This document shows positions 25,268 to 32,850 of a stretch of 64,000 nt of DNA, piece after piece. A model generated the notes under the pieces. That model searched no databases. It was not told the DNA's origin and saw only the letters and a program-made list of their open reading frames with translations. Position numbers and translations under genes: made by a program. The stretch's first letter is position 1. Every line of letters begins with the position of its first letter. The stretch comes from Streptomyces guryensis. Its GTDB lineage: Bacteria > Actinomycetota > Actinomycetes > Streptomycetales > Streptomycetaceae. Location: the NCBI RefSeq assembly GCF_021261325.1, contig NZ_JAJSBI010000005.1, positions 124,001-188,000 of the forward strand, written 5' to 3'.

Positions 25268-26181
25268 TCGTCCTCCTCGTCCTTGTGCACGTGCGTGAGC
25301 TTGTCGGGGTTGGTGACGATGTAGACGCCGTTCACCTGGTCGCCCTCGGGCGTGAGGTCCATGACCATCACGGCGTACGGCGCCTCGCCCTGGAACAGCA
25401 CCGCGGCGTCGTCGCCGTTGACCCGGCGGTAGCGCAGGTCGAGCCGCTGGGGCCCGCGACGTGCCGCGTACGAGGAGATGAGGCGGACCGCCTTGTCCCG
25501 GCCGTGCACCGGGCGCAGCCCCGCCGGCCTGCGGTTGCCACCGCCGTCCGTCCACACCGTGACGTCCGGCGCCAGGATCTCCATCAGCTCGGCGATGTCC
25601 CCGCCGAGCGCGGCCCGGACGAACCGCTCGGTTGCCTCCTGCCGGACACGTGGGTGCGCGCGGTAGCGCGGCCGGCGGGCGAGCACATGATCCCGTGCGC
25701 GGTGCGCCAACTGCCGTACGGCCGCCGGGGTGCGGTCGATGATGCCCGCGATCTCGGTGTGGGGGTAGCCGAACACCTCGTTGAGGACGAACACCGCGCG
25801 TTCCAGCGGGGTCAGCGACTCCAGCACCACCAGCATCGCCAGGGACACGGACTCGCCGCGCAGCACCGGGTCGTCGGCGCTCGCGTCGTCGGCGACCAGT
25901 GGCTCGGGCAGCCACGGCCCGACGTAGGTCTCGCGGCGGCGGGTGATCACGGCCTGCCGCTGCAACGCCTGGTTGACGGCGATCCGGACCAGGTAGGCGC
26001 GCGGGTTGGTGATCCCGTCGGCGCCCCGGCCCGACCATGCCAGCCAGGTCTCCTGCAGCACGTCCTCGGTGTCGGCGACGCTGCCCAGCATGTTGTAGAC
26101 GAGGCCGAAGAGCAGCTCGCGATGGTTCATGAAGACATCGGTCGCCTCGTCGGTGACAGGACTTCCGGTGCTGTGCGTCAT
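25264..26181 (-). CDS. ECF41-type sigma factor with C-terminal SnoaL-like domain (SigJ-like)
   Basis: A 305-residue sigma factor. Regions 2 and 4 (ADTEDVLQETWLAWSGRG, ERAVFVLNEVFGYPHTEIAG) are followed by an NTF2/SnoaL-like domain (about 195-300). ECF41 hallmarks are present: the interdomain WLPEP motif (GPWLPEPLV), the TDGGGNRRPAG loop and the C-terminal NPDKL. In this group the C-terminal domain controls sigma activity in place of a separate anti-sigma factor. It is translationally coupled to the QcrB-like gene. ECF41 factors usually sit beside a carboxymuconolactone decarboxylase or oxidoreductase gene, so a cytochrome b neighbour is unusual. Confidence 0.9.
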   Translation of the reverse strand: MTHSTGSPVTDEATDVFMNHRELLFGLVYNMLGSVADTEDVLQETWLAWSGRGADGITNPRAYLVRIAVNQALQRQAVITRRRETYVGPWLPEPLVADDASADDPVLRGESVSLAMLVVLESLTPLERAVFVLNEVFGYPHTEIAGIIDRTPAAVRQLAHRARDHVLARRPRYRAHPRVRQEATERFVRAALGGDIAELMEILAPDVTVWTDGGGNRRPAGLRPVHGRDKAVRLISSYAARRGPQRLDLRYRRVNGDDAAVLFQGEAPYAVMVMDLTPEGDQVNGVYIVTNPDKLTHVHKDEEDE

Positions 26182-26236
26182 GTGTGGGCCTCCCCGGTGC
26201 CGCGCTCACTGCTCTGAGGGCCGGGAGGGGGCCGAA

Positions 26237-26294
26237 TGTGACATGAAGAGGGCGCGATGTGACCTAAGTCTCAGCGCATTCGCGCCGTGTCACA
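26237..26294. promoter_or_regulatory. Divergent promoter region with ECF41-like TGTCACA motifs
   Basis: The heptamer TGTCACA, the known ECF41 -35 motif, lies on the minus strand at 26237-26243 (toward the sigma gene) and on the plus strand at 26288-26294 (toward the MFS gene). A related GGTCACAT on the minus strand spans 26257-26264. A convincing -10 element was not seen, so autoregulation of the sigma gene and control of the divergent pump are only suggested. Confidence 0.45.
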
Positions 26295-26372
26295 CCCGCC
26301 CGCCGCCCCGCCCTCTTGAACGCGAGTCCGACACGAGACCGACTCGAGTCCGACCGCAAGGAGACCGACATC

Positions 26373-27986
26373 GTGTTCAAGAAATGGCACGGCAACCCGT
26401 GGGCGATTCTCCTCACCCTCTCCCTCGGGTTCTTCATGACGCTGCTCGACCTGACGATCGTGAACATCGCGATCCCGCAGCTGGGCGAGGACCTGAACGC
26501 GTCCCTCGACCAGATCCTGTGGGTGGTCAACGCCTACACGCTGGCGCTGGCCGTCCTGTTGATCACCGGCGGGCGCCTCGGCGACCTGCGCGGCAAACGC
26601 AACCTGTTCGCCGCCGGGGTCGCCCTGTTCACCCTGGCGAGCCTCGCCTGCGGCCTCGCCCGGGACCCCGCCCAGCTCATCGCCTTCCGGGCGGTGCAGG
26701 GGCTGGGCGCCGCGCTGCTGATGCCGCAGACCCTGTCGATCATCGCCGAGGTGTTCCCGGCCGACCGGCGCGGTGTGGCGATGGGCATCTGGGGCGCGGT
26801 GGCCGGTGTGTCCGGCGCGCTCGGGCCGATCCTCGGCGGCACGCTGATCACCCACCTGAGCTGGCGGTGGATCTTCTTCGTCAACCTGCCGTTCGGCGTG
26901 ATCGTGCTGGTGATGACCGCGGCGTTCATCCCGGGCGCCCGGCGCACGGTGCGGCACCGCTTCGACACCCTCGGCGTGCTGCTCGCCTCGACCGCCCTGT
27001 TCTGCCTGGCCTTCGGGCTCACCGAAGGACAGCGCTACCACTGGAACCGCTGGATCTGGAGCCTGTTCGCCCTGGCCGCGGCCCTGTTCGCCGCCTTCCT
27101 GCTGCATGAGCGCGGCCAGCAGAGCAAGGACCCGCTGGTCCCGTTCTCGCTCTTCCGCGACCGCAACTTCACCTTCATCAACCTGGTCGGCGTCACCGTG
27201 TCCTTCGGCGTGGTCGGGATGTATCTGCCGCTGACCATCTATCTGCAGTCCGTGCTCGGCTTCAGCGCGCTCAAGTCCGGCCTGGTGCTGCTGCCCGTCG
27301 CCCTCGGCTCGTTCGTGATGGCGGGGCCCGCAGGGGCGCTCGCGGACCGGATCGGCGGCAAGTTCATCCTGATGACCGGCCTGCTCGCCTGGGCCGGCGG
27401 ACTGGCCTGGGTCGTGACCGTCGCGGACGTCGGCTCGGGCTGGCCGAGCATCGCCCTGCCGCTCTTCCTCGTCGGCCTGGGCGCCGGCTGCACCTTCGCG
27501 CCCTTCGCCACCGAGGTCATGCGGGGAGTCCCGGCGCGGCTGGCCGGAGCGGCCTCCGGCGTCACCAACGCGCTCAGGCAGGTCGGCTCGGTGCTCGCGG
27601 GCGCCGTCGTCGGCGCGGTGCTGCAGAACCAGCTCGCCTCCGCGCTCACGGACCGGGCACGCGAGAGCGCCGGACGGTTGCCCGCCGCGTACCGGGACTC
27701 GTTCGTCGCCGCCTTCTCGAAGACCGAGTCCGGCGTCGGCGCCCGGCAGCAGGGGGGCGCGCCGCACGGCGTGCCCCACGACATCGCCGAACGCATGCAC
27801 GCCCTCGGCGGTCAGGTCTTCGGCCATGGCTTCGTGGAGGCGATGGGCCCGGCCGTGTACGTGTCCGCCGCAGTACTGCTGGCCGGCGCGCTCGCCTGTC
27901 TCGCCGTACGACGCCAGCGCGGCCCGTCCGCCAACCCCCATGCCCTGCCGATCAACGAGACCGAACTGGAGGAAGCCGCGCGATGA
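26373..27986 (+). CDS. MFS drug exporter, DHA2 (14-TM) family
   Basis: A 537-residue H+-coupled efflux pump of the EmrB/QacA type. Motifs are FFMTLLDLTIVNIAIPQL (helix 1), GGRLGDLRGKRNLF (motif A), FRAVQGLGAALLMPQTLSII (motif B) and GVSGALGPILGGTL (motif C). A GTG at 26373 with AAGGAG nine bases upstream was chosen over a TTG at 26316. The stop overlaps the next ATG, so it is translationally coupled to a hemerythrin-domain gene. It is divergent from the ECF41 sigma gene. The substrate is unknown. Confidence 0.9.
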   Translation: MFKKWHGNPWAILLTLSLGFFMTLLDLTIVNIAIPQLGEDLNASLDQILWVVNAYTLALAVLLITGGRLGDLRGKRNLFAAGVALFTLASLACGLARDPAQLIAFRAVQGLGAALLMPQTLSIIAEVFPADRRGVAMGIWGAVAGVSGALGPILGGTLITHLSWRWIFFVNLPFGVIVLVMTAAFIPGARRTVRHRFDTLGVLLASTALFCLAFGLTEGQRYHWNRWIWSLFALAAALFAAFLLHERGQQSKDPLVPFSLFRDRNFTFINLVGVTVSFGVVGMYLPLTIYLQSVLGFSALKSGLVLLPVALGSFVMAGPAGALADRIGGKFILMTGLLAWAGGLAWVVTVADVGSGWPSIALPLFLVGLGAGCTFAPFATEVMRGVPARLAGAASGVTNALRQVGSVLAGAVVGAVLQNQLASALTDRARESAGRLPAAYRDSFVAAFSKTESGVGARQQGGAPHGVPHDIAERMHALGGQVFGHGFVEAMGPAVYVSAAVLLAGALACLAVRRQRGPSANPHALPINETELEEAAR

Positions 27987-28594
27987 GCATCGACTTCACC
28001 GCCATGTACGCCTCCCACGACGCCTTCCGACGCGATCTGGAGCGCCTCGCGCAAGCCGTCGCGGAGGGCCGCGCGCACACCCCCGGCGTGCGCGCGGGCT
28101 GGGAGAACTTCACGCACCAGCTGCACATCCATCACACCGCCGAGGACAGCGGCCTGTGGCCGCGCGTCCGGGAGCGCGTCGCGGGGCGTCCGCGGGAACT
28201 CGCCCTGCTGGACGACATGGAGGCGGAACACTCCCGCATCGACCCGCTGCTCACCGCGGTCGACACCGCACTGGCCGATCAGGCGCCCGAACTGCCCGAT
28301 CTCGTAAGGGCGTTGACGGCCACCCTCGACGACCACCTCAAGCACGAGGAGGACAGCGCGCTGCCGCTGATGCAGGACGTCCTGACGGCCGCGGACTGGG
28401 CCGCCTTCACCGGCCGCATCCGTGAGACCCAGGGCCTGCGCGGCGCCTCGGTGTTCGTGCCGTGGATCGTCGACGGTGCCCCGCCCGCGGACCGCGTCCG
28501 CTTCCTGGGCGCCATGCCGCCACCGGTACGGGTCCTCAACCGCCTGTTCTGGGAGGGAAGTTACCGCCGCAGGGGGCTGTGGTCCGAAGCCTGA
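27983..28594 (+). CDS. Hemerythrin-like HHE domain protein
   Basis: A 203-residue four-helix protein with di-iron-type ligands: an early SHDAFRRDLERL, HQLHIHHTAEDSGLWPRV, MEAEHSRIDPLL and LDDHLKHEEDSALPLM, giving the spaced His and Glu pattern of HHE domains, which bind O2, NO or iron. It overlaps the MFS gene by 4 bp (ATGA) and is surely cotranscribed. A sensing or detoxifying role for the operon is a guess. The repeat element follows the stop. Confidence 0.85.
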   Translation: MSIDFTAMYASHDAFRRDLERLAQAVAEGRAHTPGVRAGWENFTHQLHIHHTAEDSGLWPRVRERVAGRPRELALLDDMEAEHSRIDPLLTAVDTALADQAPELPDLVRALTATLDDHLKHEEDSALPLMQDVLTAADWAAFTGRIRETQGLRGASVFVPWIVDGAPPADRVRFLGAMPPPVRVLNRLFWEGSYRRRGLWSEA

Positions 28595-28600
28595 GGCGCT

Positions 28601-28707
28601 GGGCGGCCCCGACAGGGGCGCGGGGCTGTGTCCATATGCGGCTCCGCCGCGCGGGCGCGACCAGCGCTCACCGGCCCGCAGGTGTCATCGCGCTTCCAGC
28701 GGAGTGC
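28601..28707 (+). repeat. Dispersed intergenic repeat, copy 3
   Basis: The same element as at 7235 and 15521. It has GGCCCCGACAGGGGCGCGG, GGCTGTGTCCATATGCGGC, the GCGGCTCCGCCGC palindrome, GGGCGCGACCAGC and the tail CTTCCAGCGGAGTG, which reaches the stop of the convergent oxygenase gene. Confidence 0.75.
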
Positions 28708-29427
28708 TCACGCATCGTGGAAGACGATGCCCAGCGCGTGCCGCCGGCCGGAGCGGACGGTGCTCACGCCGTGCCGCATCGCTCCGGCCGACCAGCCGCG
28801 CTTGGTGAGCACCGGCCGGTCCCGGGTGGTGAAGACCAGGCCGTGGCCCTGCCGGAGCGCGGTCGCGGTGCCCCGGGACTGGGCCCGCGGCCGCTGCTCG
28901 ACCATCAGGAACTCGCCGCCGGTGTAGTCGCTGCCGTACTCGTCGAGGGCGACCACCACCTGGAGCGGGAAGAGCATGTCGCCGAACACGTCACGGTGCA
29001 GGGCGTTCCAGTCGCCCTCGACGTAACGCAGCAGGATCTGCGCCGAGCGGTCCTGTCCGGCCGCGTGACATGCCTCCAGCCACTCCTGGAGGGAGTCCGG
29101 CCACGGTGCCGGACGGTCCAGCCGGGCCGCCCAGTCCCGCGCGATCGGCAGCAGCCGCGGGTAGAGGGCGGCGCGCAGGGCGGCCACCGGGGTCGGCAGG
29201 TCGTGGGTGAAGTACCGGTACTCGCCGGAACCGAAGCGGTGCCGTGCCATGTCGACGGTGGTCCGGAACAACTCCGGCTTCTCGTACAGCGCGGCCAGGC
29301 CACGGCACTCGGCCGGCGTCAGCAGCGGCCCCGTCGGCGCGCTGCCGTGCAGGTCCAACTCGGCGGCGAGGGCCGCCCATTCGGTGCCGGCCACCAGCCT
29401 GCGGGCCTGAGCCCCGGTGAGCGTCAC
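28708..29427 (-). CDS. 2-oxoglutarate/Fe(II) oxygenase (prolyl-4-hydroxylase-like)
   Basis: A 239-residue dioxygenase. The iron HxD is in LHRDVFGDMLFPLQ, the distal His is in AMRHGVSTVRSG, and the 2-oxoglutarate Arg follows in GRRHALGIVFHDA. A GGAGGA site precedes the GTG at 29427. The neighbouring gene 14 bp upstream is the interrupted O6-alkylguanine-DNA methyltransferase; such 2OG oxygenases often sit beside ogt/ada-type genes, so a role in repair of alkylation damage is plausible but not shown by the sequence. Confidence 0.83.
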   Translation of the reverse strand: MTLTGAQARRLVAGTEWAALAAELDLHGSAPTGPLLTPAECRGLAALYEKPELFRTTVDMARHRFGSGEYRYFTHDLPTPVAALRAALYPRLLPIARDWAARLDRPAPWPDSLQEWLEACHAAGQDRSAQILLRYVEGDWNALHRDVFGDMLFPLQVVVALDEYGSDYTGGEFLMVEQRPRAQSRGTATALRQGHGLVFTTRDRPVLTKRGWSAGAMRHGVSTVRSGRRHALGIVFHDA

Positions 29428-29572
29428 GCCATCTCCTCCCGTCACCCCAGCATCGGCTGCAGCGCACCCTCGTGGGTGAGCAGCCGCACCTTGCGCTCGA
29501 CGCCGCCCGCGTACCCGCGCATCGAGCCGTCGGCCCCGATCACACGGTGGCAGGGACGGACGATCAGCTGGG

Positions 29573-29599
29573 GGTCCCCCCGGACGGAGTCTGGGGGAG
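29573..29599 (+). repeat. 27-nt palindromic insertion in ogt, in frame
   Basis: Plus-strand GGTCCCCCCGGACGGAG followed by TCTGGGGGAG. Removing it restores the family sequence [11 protein letters not shown] exactly. It is an inverted copy of the element at 29719-29746, and both are preceded by CAGCTG in their own orientation. Confidence 0.8.
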
Positions 29600-29718
29600 G
29601 ATTGGCGCCGATCGCGGCACCCACGGCCCGGATCTCGGCCCGGGGCACGTCGGGCCGGGCGGCGAGCTCCCCATAGGTCGTGGTGCCGTACGGGATCTCG
29701 TCGAGCGTCCGCCACACC

Positions 29719-29746
29719 CTCCCCCAGACTTCGTCCGGGGGGACCC
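29719..29746 (-). repeat. Second copy of the ogt insertion element, inverted
   Basis: The minus strand reads CAGCTG, GGGTCCCCCCGGACGAAG, then TCTGGGGGAGG. It differs from the other copy by one base in the centre and by one fewer G in the first G run. That missing base causes the frameshift between TEFQ and VWRTL. Confidence 0.8.
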
Positions 29747-29991
29747 CAGCTGGAACTCCGTCCCCGCGGGGGCGAGGCCCAGCTCGAAGCGGGTGAGCCG
29801 GCCCCCGAAGTAGGCGGAGAGCTGCCTGGTGGCCTCCCCGAAGGCCTCGTCGTCGCGCCGCCGGTCGGCCAGCAGTTCACCCACCGGACTGTCGGTCTTC
29901 CTGTACGTCGTCATGGCTCCAGTCTGTTGCGCCGTGCCGCCCGGGACCGGCGGGAAACGGACCTGGTCCTCGGCCGGCGAGGACACCCGGA

Positions 29992-30055
29992 GGTACCGTG
30001 GTAAAGGTGCTGTGACCAGCGACTATTTACGACTGAGTACCTCGGCGGTACCGTG
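29992..30055 (+). promoter_or_regulatory. Direct and inverted repeats before the toxin-antitoxin genes
   Basis: GGTACCGTG occurs at 29992-30000 and 30047-30055. The second copy also forms a GTACC-TCGGC-GGTAC inverted repeat with 30037-30041. The set ends 5 bp before the antitoxin ATG. It could be the autoregulatory operator of the ribbon-helix-helix antitoxin. Confidence 0.45.
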
Positions 30056-30060
30056 AAGGC

Positions 30061-30306
30061 ATGCCAGCCCTGAATGTCGAGTTCAGCGACCGCGAACTAG
30101 AGGACCTGCGGCAGATCGCCAAGGAGCGCGGTACGTCGATGAAGGCCCTCGTGCGTGAGGCGGCCGCCGCGGACATAGCCCGGCACCGCGCGCTGCAGGA
30201 GGGTGCGGAGGCGTTCCGCCGCTTCTTCGCTTCGCATGCCGACGAGTTCGCCGCCGCCTTCCCCGACGACGAACCCGCCCACGCAGGCGAGGGGCGGGTC
30301 GCCTGA
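30061..30306 (+). CDS. Ribbon-helix-helix-like antitoxin
   Basis: An 81-residue protein. The N-terminal LNVEFSDRELEDLRQIAKERGTS, with the following MKALVREAAAADIARHRAL, has the strand-helix-helix pattern of MetJ/Arc-type (ParD/CopG-like) DNA-binding antitoxins. The acidic Phe-rich C-terminal part (AFRRFFASHADEFAAAF) would bind the toxin. It is followed 3 bp later by the Doc-like gene. Repeats just upstream fit autoregulation. Confidence 0.75.
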   Translation: MPALNVEFSDRELEDLRQIAKERGTSMKALVREAAAADIARHRALQEGAEAFRRFFASHADEFAAAFPDDEPAHAGEGRVA

Positions 30307-30309
30307 CCG

Positions 30310-30687
30310 ATGGCACCCGTCATCCATATCGACGTGCCCTGGCTGCTTCAGCGCCACGAAGAGGTCCTGCCGGACCAGCCCACCGTCAACGACTTCTCCG
30401 CCCTGGTCGCCGCCGTCGCCCGGCACCGCGTGGACCCGCCCCGCCTCGGCGTGGACTCCGACCCGGCCTGGCGGGCCGCCGCCCTGCTGCACACCCTCGC
30501 CCTGCTCAAGCCCCTGCCGTCGGCCAACGCCCGCTTCGCCTGCGCGACAGCCGTGGCGTACATGTTCGTCAGCGGCGCCGGCATCGACCCGCCCTACGGC
30601 GCCCTCGTCGACCTCGCCCGGGATCTCATCTCCGGCAAGGCCGACGTCTACGGCGCGGCCGACCGGCTGCGCTCCTGGCAGATCTGA
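30310..30687 (+). CDS. Fic/Doc-like toxin with degenerate Fic motif
   Basis: A 125-residue protein resembling the Doc toxin family of Streptomyces. The region LKPLPSANARFACATAVAYM corresponds to the Fic core (normally HPFxDGNKR), but the first His and the Gly are absent and only the Asn and Arg remain. It may therefore be inactive as a nucleotidyl or phosphate transferase, or use a changed mechanism. It lies directly after a small antitoxin-like gene. The identification rests on gene order plus this weak motif. Confidence 0.65.
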   Translation: MAPVIHIDVPWLLQRHEEVLPDQPTVNDFSALVAAVARHRVDPPRLGVDSDPAWRAAALLHTLALLKPLPSANARFACATAVAYMFVSGAGIDPPYGALVDLARDLISGKADVYGAADRLRSWQI

Positions 30688-31135
30688 GGGCTGCCCGGCC
30701 CCGTCACCGTCACGACCCGCCCCCGGGGCCGCCGACCGAGGGCGGGAGGAACAAGGCCGGCGGCCCGTGCGGCGCAGGAGAGCCGCCGTCCTGCGCAGGG
30801 CCTCCGAGAAGGGCCGGTACCCAGTGCACTACGGGGTGGTGCACGCCGGGAGCGTGCGCGGTGCTCCGGCGCGTGCGCCTGTTTCACACGGGGCGCATGG
30901 AATGACGAAAGCTCATGCGGGTGAGGCGAGTTGCCGCCGTTTCTGACCAACTTTCAAAGAGGCGGATGTTGCCCAAGTGCCTTGTTGGTCATGAGTGTGT
31001 TGTGCAAGGGTGAACTACCCGTGCGGGGGGTGTAATGGCCGGGTGTCGATCGGCCAATCGGAAACCGTCCCGGACGGACATACCAGAATTCACACCCTCC
31101 TGTGTGTCCCATGCGTGTGGGAAGGAATCCGCTCA
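30688..31135 (+). promoter_or_regulatory. Upstream region of the second sigma/lectin gene
   Basis: A 448-bp gap. At 30981-31012 it carries CTTGTT, CAT and TGTGCAAGGGTG with the same internal spacing as the element at 9326-9357; 23 of 32 positions agree by hand alignment. An ACATACCAG near 31079 resembles half of the 9474-9491 palindrome. Just downstream of the toxin gene is GC-rich sequence with possible hairpins. No coding gene was seen. Confidence 0.55.
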
Positions 31136-32743
31136 GTGCCCACCCCCCACCCACCTCGTCCCCCTTACCCGCCGCCCGGCGGTGTTCCCGGAGAATCCGA
31201 CGAGAACCTCGCCACCCGGCTCAGGGGCCGTCCCGACGGCGAGGTCGCCCAATCCGTCGCGCTGCTGATGGCGCGGCACTGGCAGCCCGCCCGCGACTAC
31301 GCGGCCATCTGCATCGCTTCCCAGGCCGACCTCGCCTCCATGGTGGCGGCGGCCGCCTTTCACCAGGTCCTCGACCGGCTGGCGCTGGGCGAGCCCGCGC
31401 TCGCGGTGCGCCCCCGGCTTCTGGTGGCCGTACGGGAGACGGTCCGGGTGTGGTCCGCCGAGGACCGAATATCCAGTGTTCTGCCGGAGCTGCAGAAACC
31501 CTCCGGCGGCCGCGGTATGCGTAAGACGAAGTCCATGACGCCCGAAAACCGCAGGCTCGCCGAGCGGTCATTCCAGGCCCTTCCCGGACTCTCCCGGTGT
31601 CTGCTCTGGCACACCGAGGTCGAAGCGGAGTCCATAACCGTTCCCGCCGGTCTGCTCGGCATGGATACCGACACCGCGTCGGTGGCCCTCGAACAGGCGC
31701 GTGAAAAATTCCGCGAAGGTTGTGTACATGCCCATCGGGAACTCGCGCCCAGCAAGGATTGCCGGTTCTACAACCGCCTCCTCGATGTTCCGATTCGCCG
31801 CGGCGGGGCCCTGCTGCCGGATGTCCAGCAGCATCTGACCCAGTGCTCCTACTGCCGTTCTGCCGCGGAACAACTGAGCCATTTCGAGGGCGGGTTGGGG
31901 GTGCTCCTCGCCGAAGCGGTGCTCGGCTGGGGCGCCCGCCGCTACTTCGACTCCCGTCCCGGCCGCGCGCCGCAGGAAGCGCACATGAGCGGCTCCGCCC
32001 GGCACGGCGGCGGGCGCCCGCGCATCCTGCCCCGAATCCCGCTGCCCGGCCGACGGCCCCCGGGGGCGCCGCGGAACTCGCGGGCGCTGCTGACCGGGGT
32101 GGGCGTCGCCTCCGCCGGGCTGCTCGCCGCGCTGTTCGCCGCCGGCCTGTGGACGCACGACGACGGTGTCGACCCGGCTGCCTCCACCAGTGCGAGCGGC
32201 GGCACGGCGCCGGGCGCCGGATCCCAGTCGTCGCCCGGAGCCGCTCAACTCCCCACGGTTCCAGGGAAGTCGAGGCTGCGCAGTGCCGGCGCCGACCTCT
32301 GCCTCGACATCACGGGCAAGATGAAGGCCGGCGCCGGGACCACACTGGCAGCGTGTTCGGACGCCGCCACCCAGCAGTGGACGTTGGAGAAGGACGGTCT
32401 GCTGCGCAGCGCGGCCGACCCCGGCCTGTGCCTGGACTCGCACGTGGACGCCGGTGTGGCCGTTCTCGGGAAGTGCGCTGCGGAGAAGGACGAGCGGGGC
32501 GCAGACGTGCGCTACGACCTCACCGTCCAGGGGGAGTTGCTGCCCCGCTGGGACGAGCAGCTCGCCCTCGCCGCCACCGCTGAGGATCCGGGCGCCGACA
32601 TCGTCGTCAAGGGCCGCGACGGCTCCCCGGCGCAACGCTGGCTGGCGGATCCGACGGCCTCGGCGACCCCGGGCTCGCTGTCGATCACGGGGACGGGGGC
32701 GCCTGCGGCTCGGCCTGCGGGGTTGTCTGAGAAGAGCGCCTAG
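31136..32743 (+). CDS. Membrane-anchored ECF-sigma-like / zinc-finger / ricin-lectin fusion, paralogue
   Basis: A 535-residue paralogue of the protein at 9527. A sigma-like N-terminal part (HWQPARDYAAICIASQ, LLVAVRETVRVWSAED, LPGLSRCLLWHTEVEAES) is followed by a QHLTQCSYC zinc finger (about 231-240), LAEAVLGWGARRYFDSRPG (nearly the same in both proteins), one transmembrane helix near 313-340 and an outer ricin-type domain (about 378-505; TQQWTLEKDGLLRSAADPGL). It lacks the Tyr/Gly-rich tail of the first protein. The GTG at 31136 has AAGGA nine bases upstream. Together they suggest a lectin-sensing membrane regulator family. Confidence 0.75.
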   Translation: MPTPHPPRPPYPPPGGVPGESDENLATRLRGRPDGEVAQSVALLMARHWQPARDYAAICIASQADLASMVAAAAFHQVLDRLALGEPALAVRPRLLVAVRETVRVWSAEDRISSVLPELQKPSGGRGMRKTKSMTPENRRLAERSFQALPGLSRCLLWHTEVEAESITVPAGLLGMDTDTASVALEQAREKFREGCVHAHRELAPSKDCRFYNRLLDVPIRRGGALLPDVQQHLTQCSYCRSAAEQLSHFEGGLGVLLAEAVLGWGARRYFDSRPGRAPQEAHMSGSARHGGGRPRILPRIPLPGRRPPGAPRNSRALLTGVGVASAGLLAALFAAGLWTHDDGVDPAASTSASGGTAPGAGSQSSPGAAQLPTVPGKSRLRSAGADLCLDITGKMKAGAGTTLAACSDAATQQWTLEKDGLLRSAADPGLCLDSHVDAGVAVLGKCAAEKDERGADVRYDLTVQGELLPRWDEQLALAATAEDPGADIVVKGRDGSPAQRWLADPTASATPGSLSITGTGAPAARPAGLSEKSA

Positions 32744-32772
32744 TAGCTCGGGGGCGGGAGATTCTGGCGGCT

Positions 32773-32850
32773 GCGGGCGCGTCGTGGCTTGTCGCGCGCC
32801 CGCGGCGGAGCCGCATATCGATACAGCCTCGCGCCTGTTGAAGGGTTCGC
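32773..32850 (-). repeat. Dispersed intergenic repeat, copy 4 (inverted)
   Basis: Read on the minus strand it gives GGCGCGAGGCTGTATCGATA, then TGCGGCTCCGCCGCGGGCGC and a CAAGCCACGACG segment, matching copies 1-3. It abuts the stop of the 2-hydroxyacid dehydrogenase gene, again between convergent genes. Confidence 0.75.

Larger units (their letters stand above)
29442..29914 (-). pseudogene. ogt: Methylated-DNA-protein-cysteine methyltransferase, frame broken by short insertions
   Basis: This is an O6-alkylguanine-DNA alkyltransferase gene in two frames. The N-terminal part ([18 protein letters not shown], then [19 protein letters not shown]) runs from 29914, and the catalytic part ([20 protein letters not shown], then [14 protein letters not shown] with the acceptor Cys) is in another frame. 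Two short palindrome-forming insertions interrupt it, at about 29719-29746 and 29573-29599. The second is 27 nt and in frame. The first is one base short of 27 because a G run has four instead of five bases; restoring one G gives an open frame across both insertions. It is either a true pseudogene or contains one sequence error. Confidence 0.8.
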
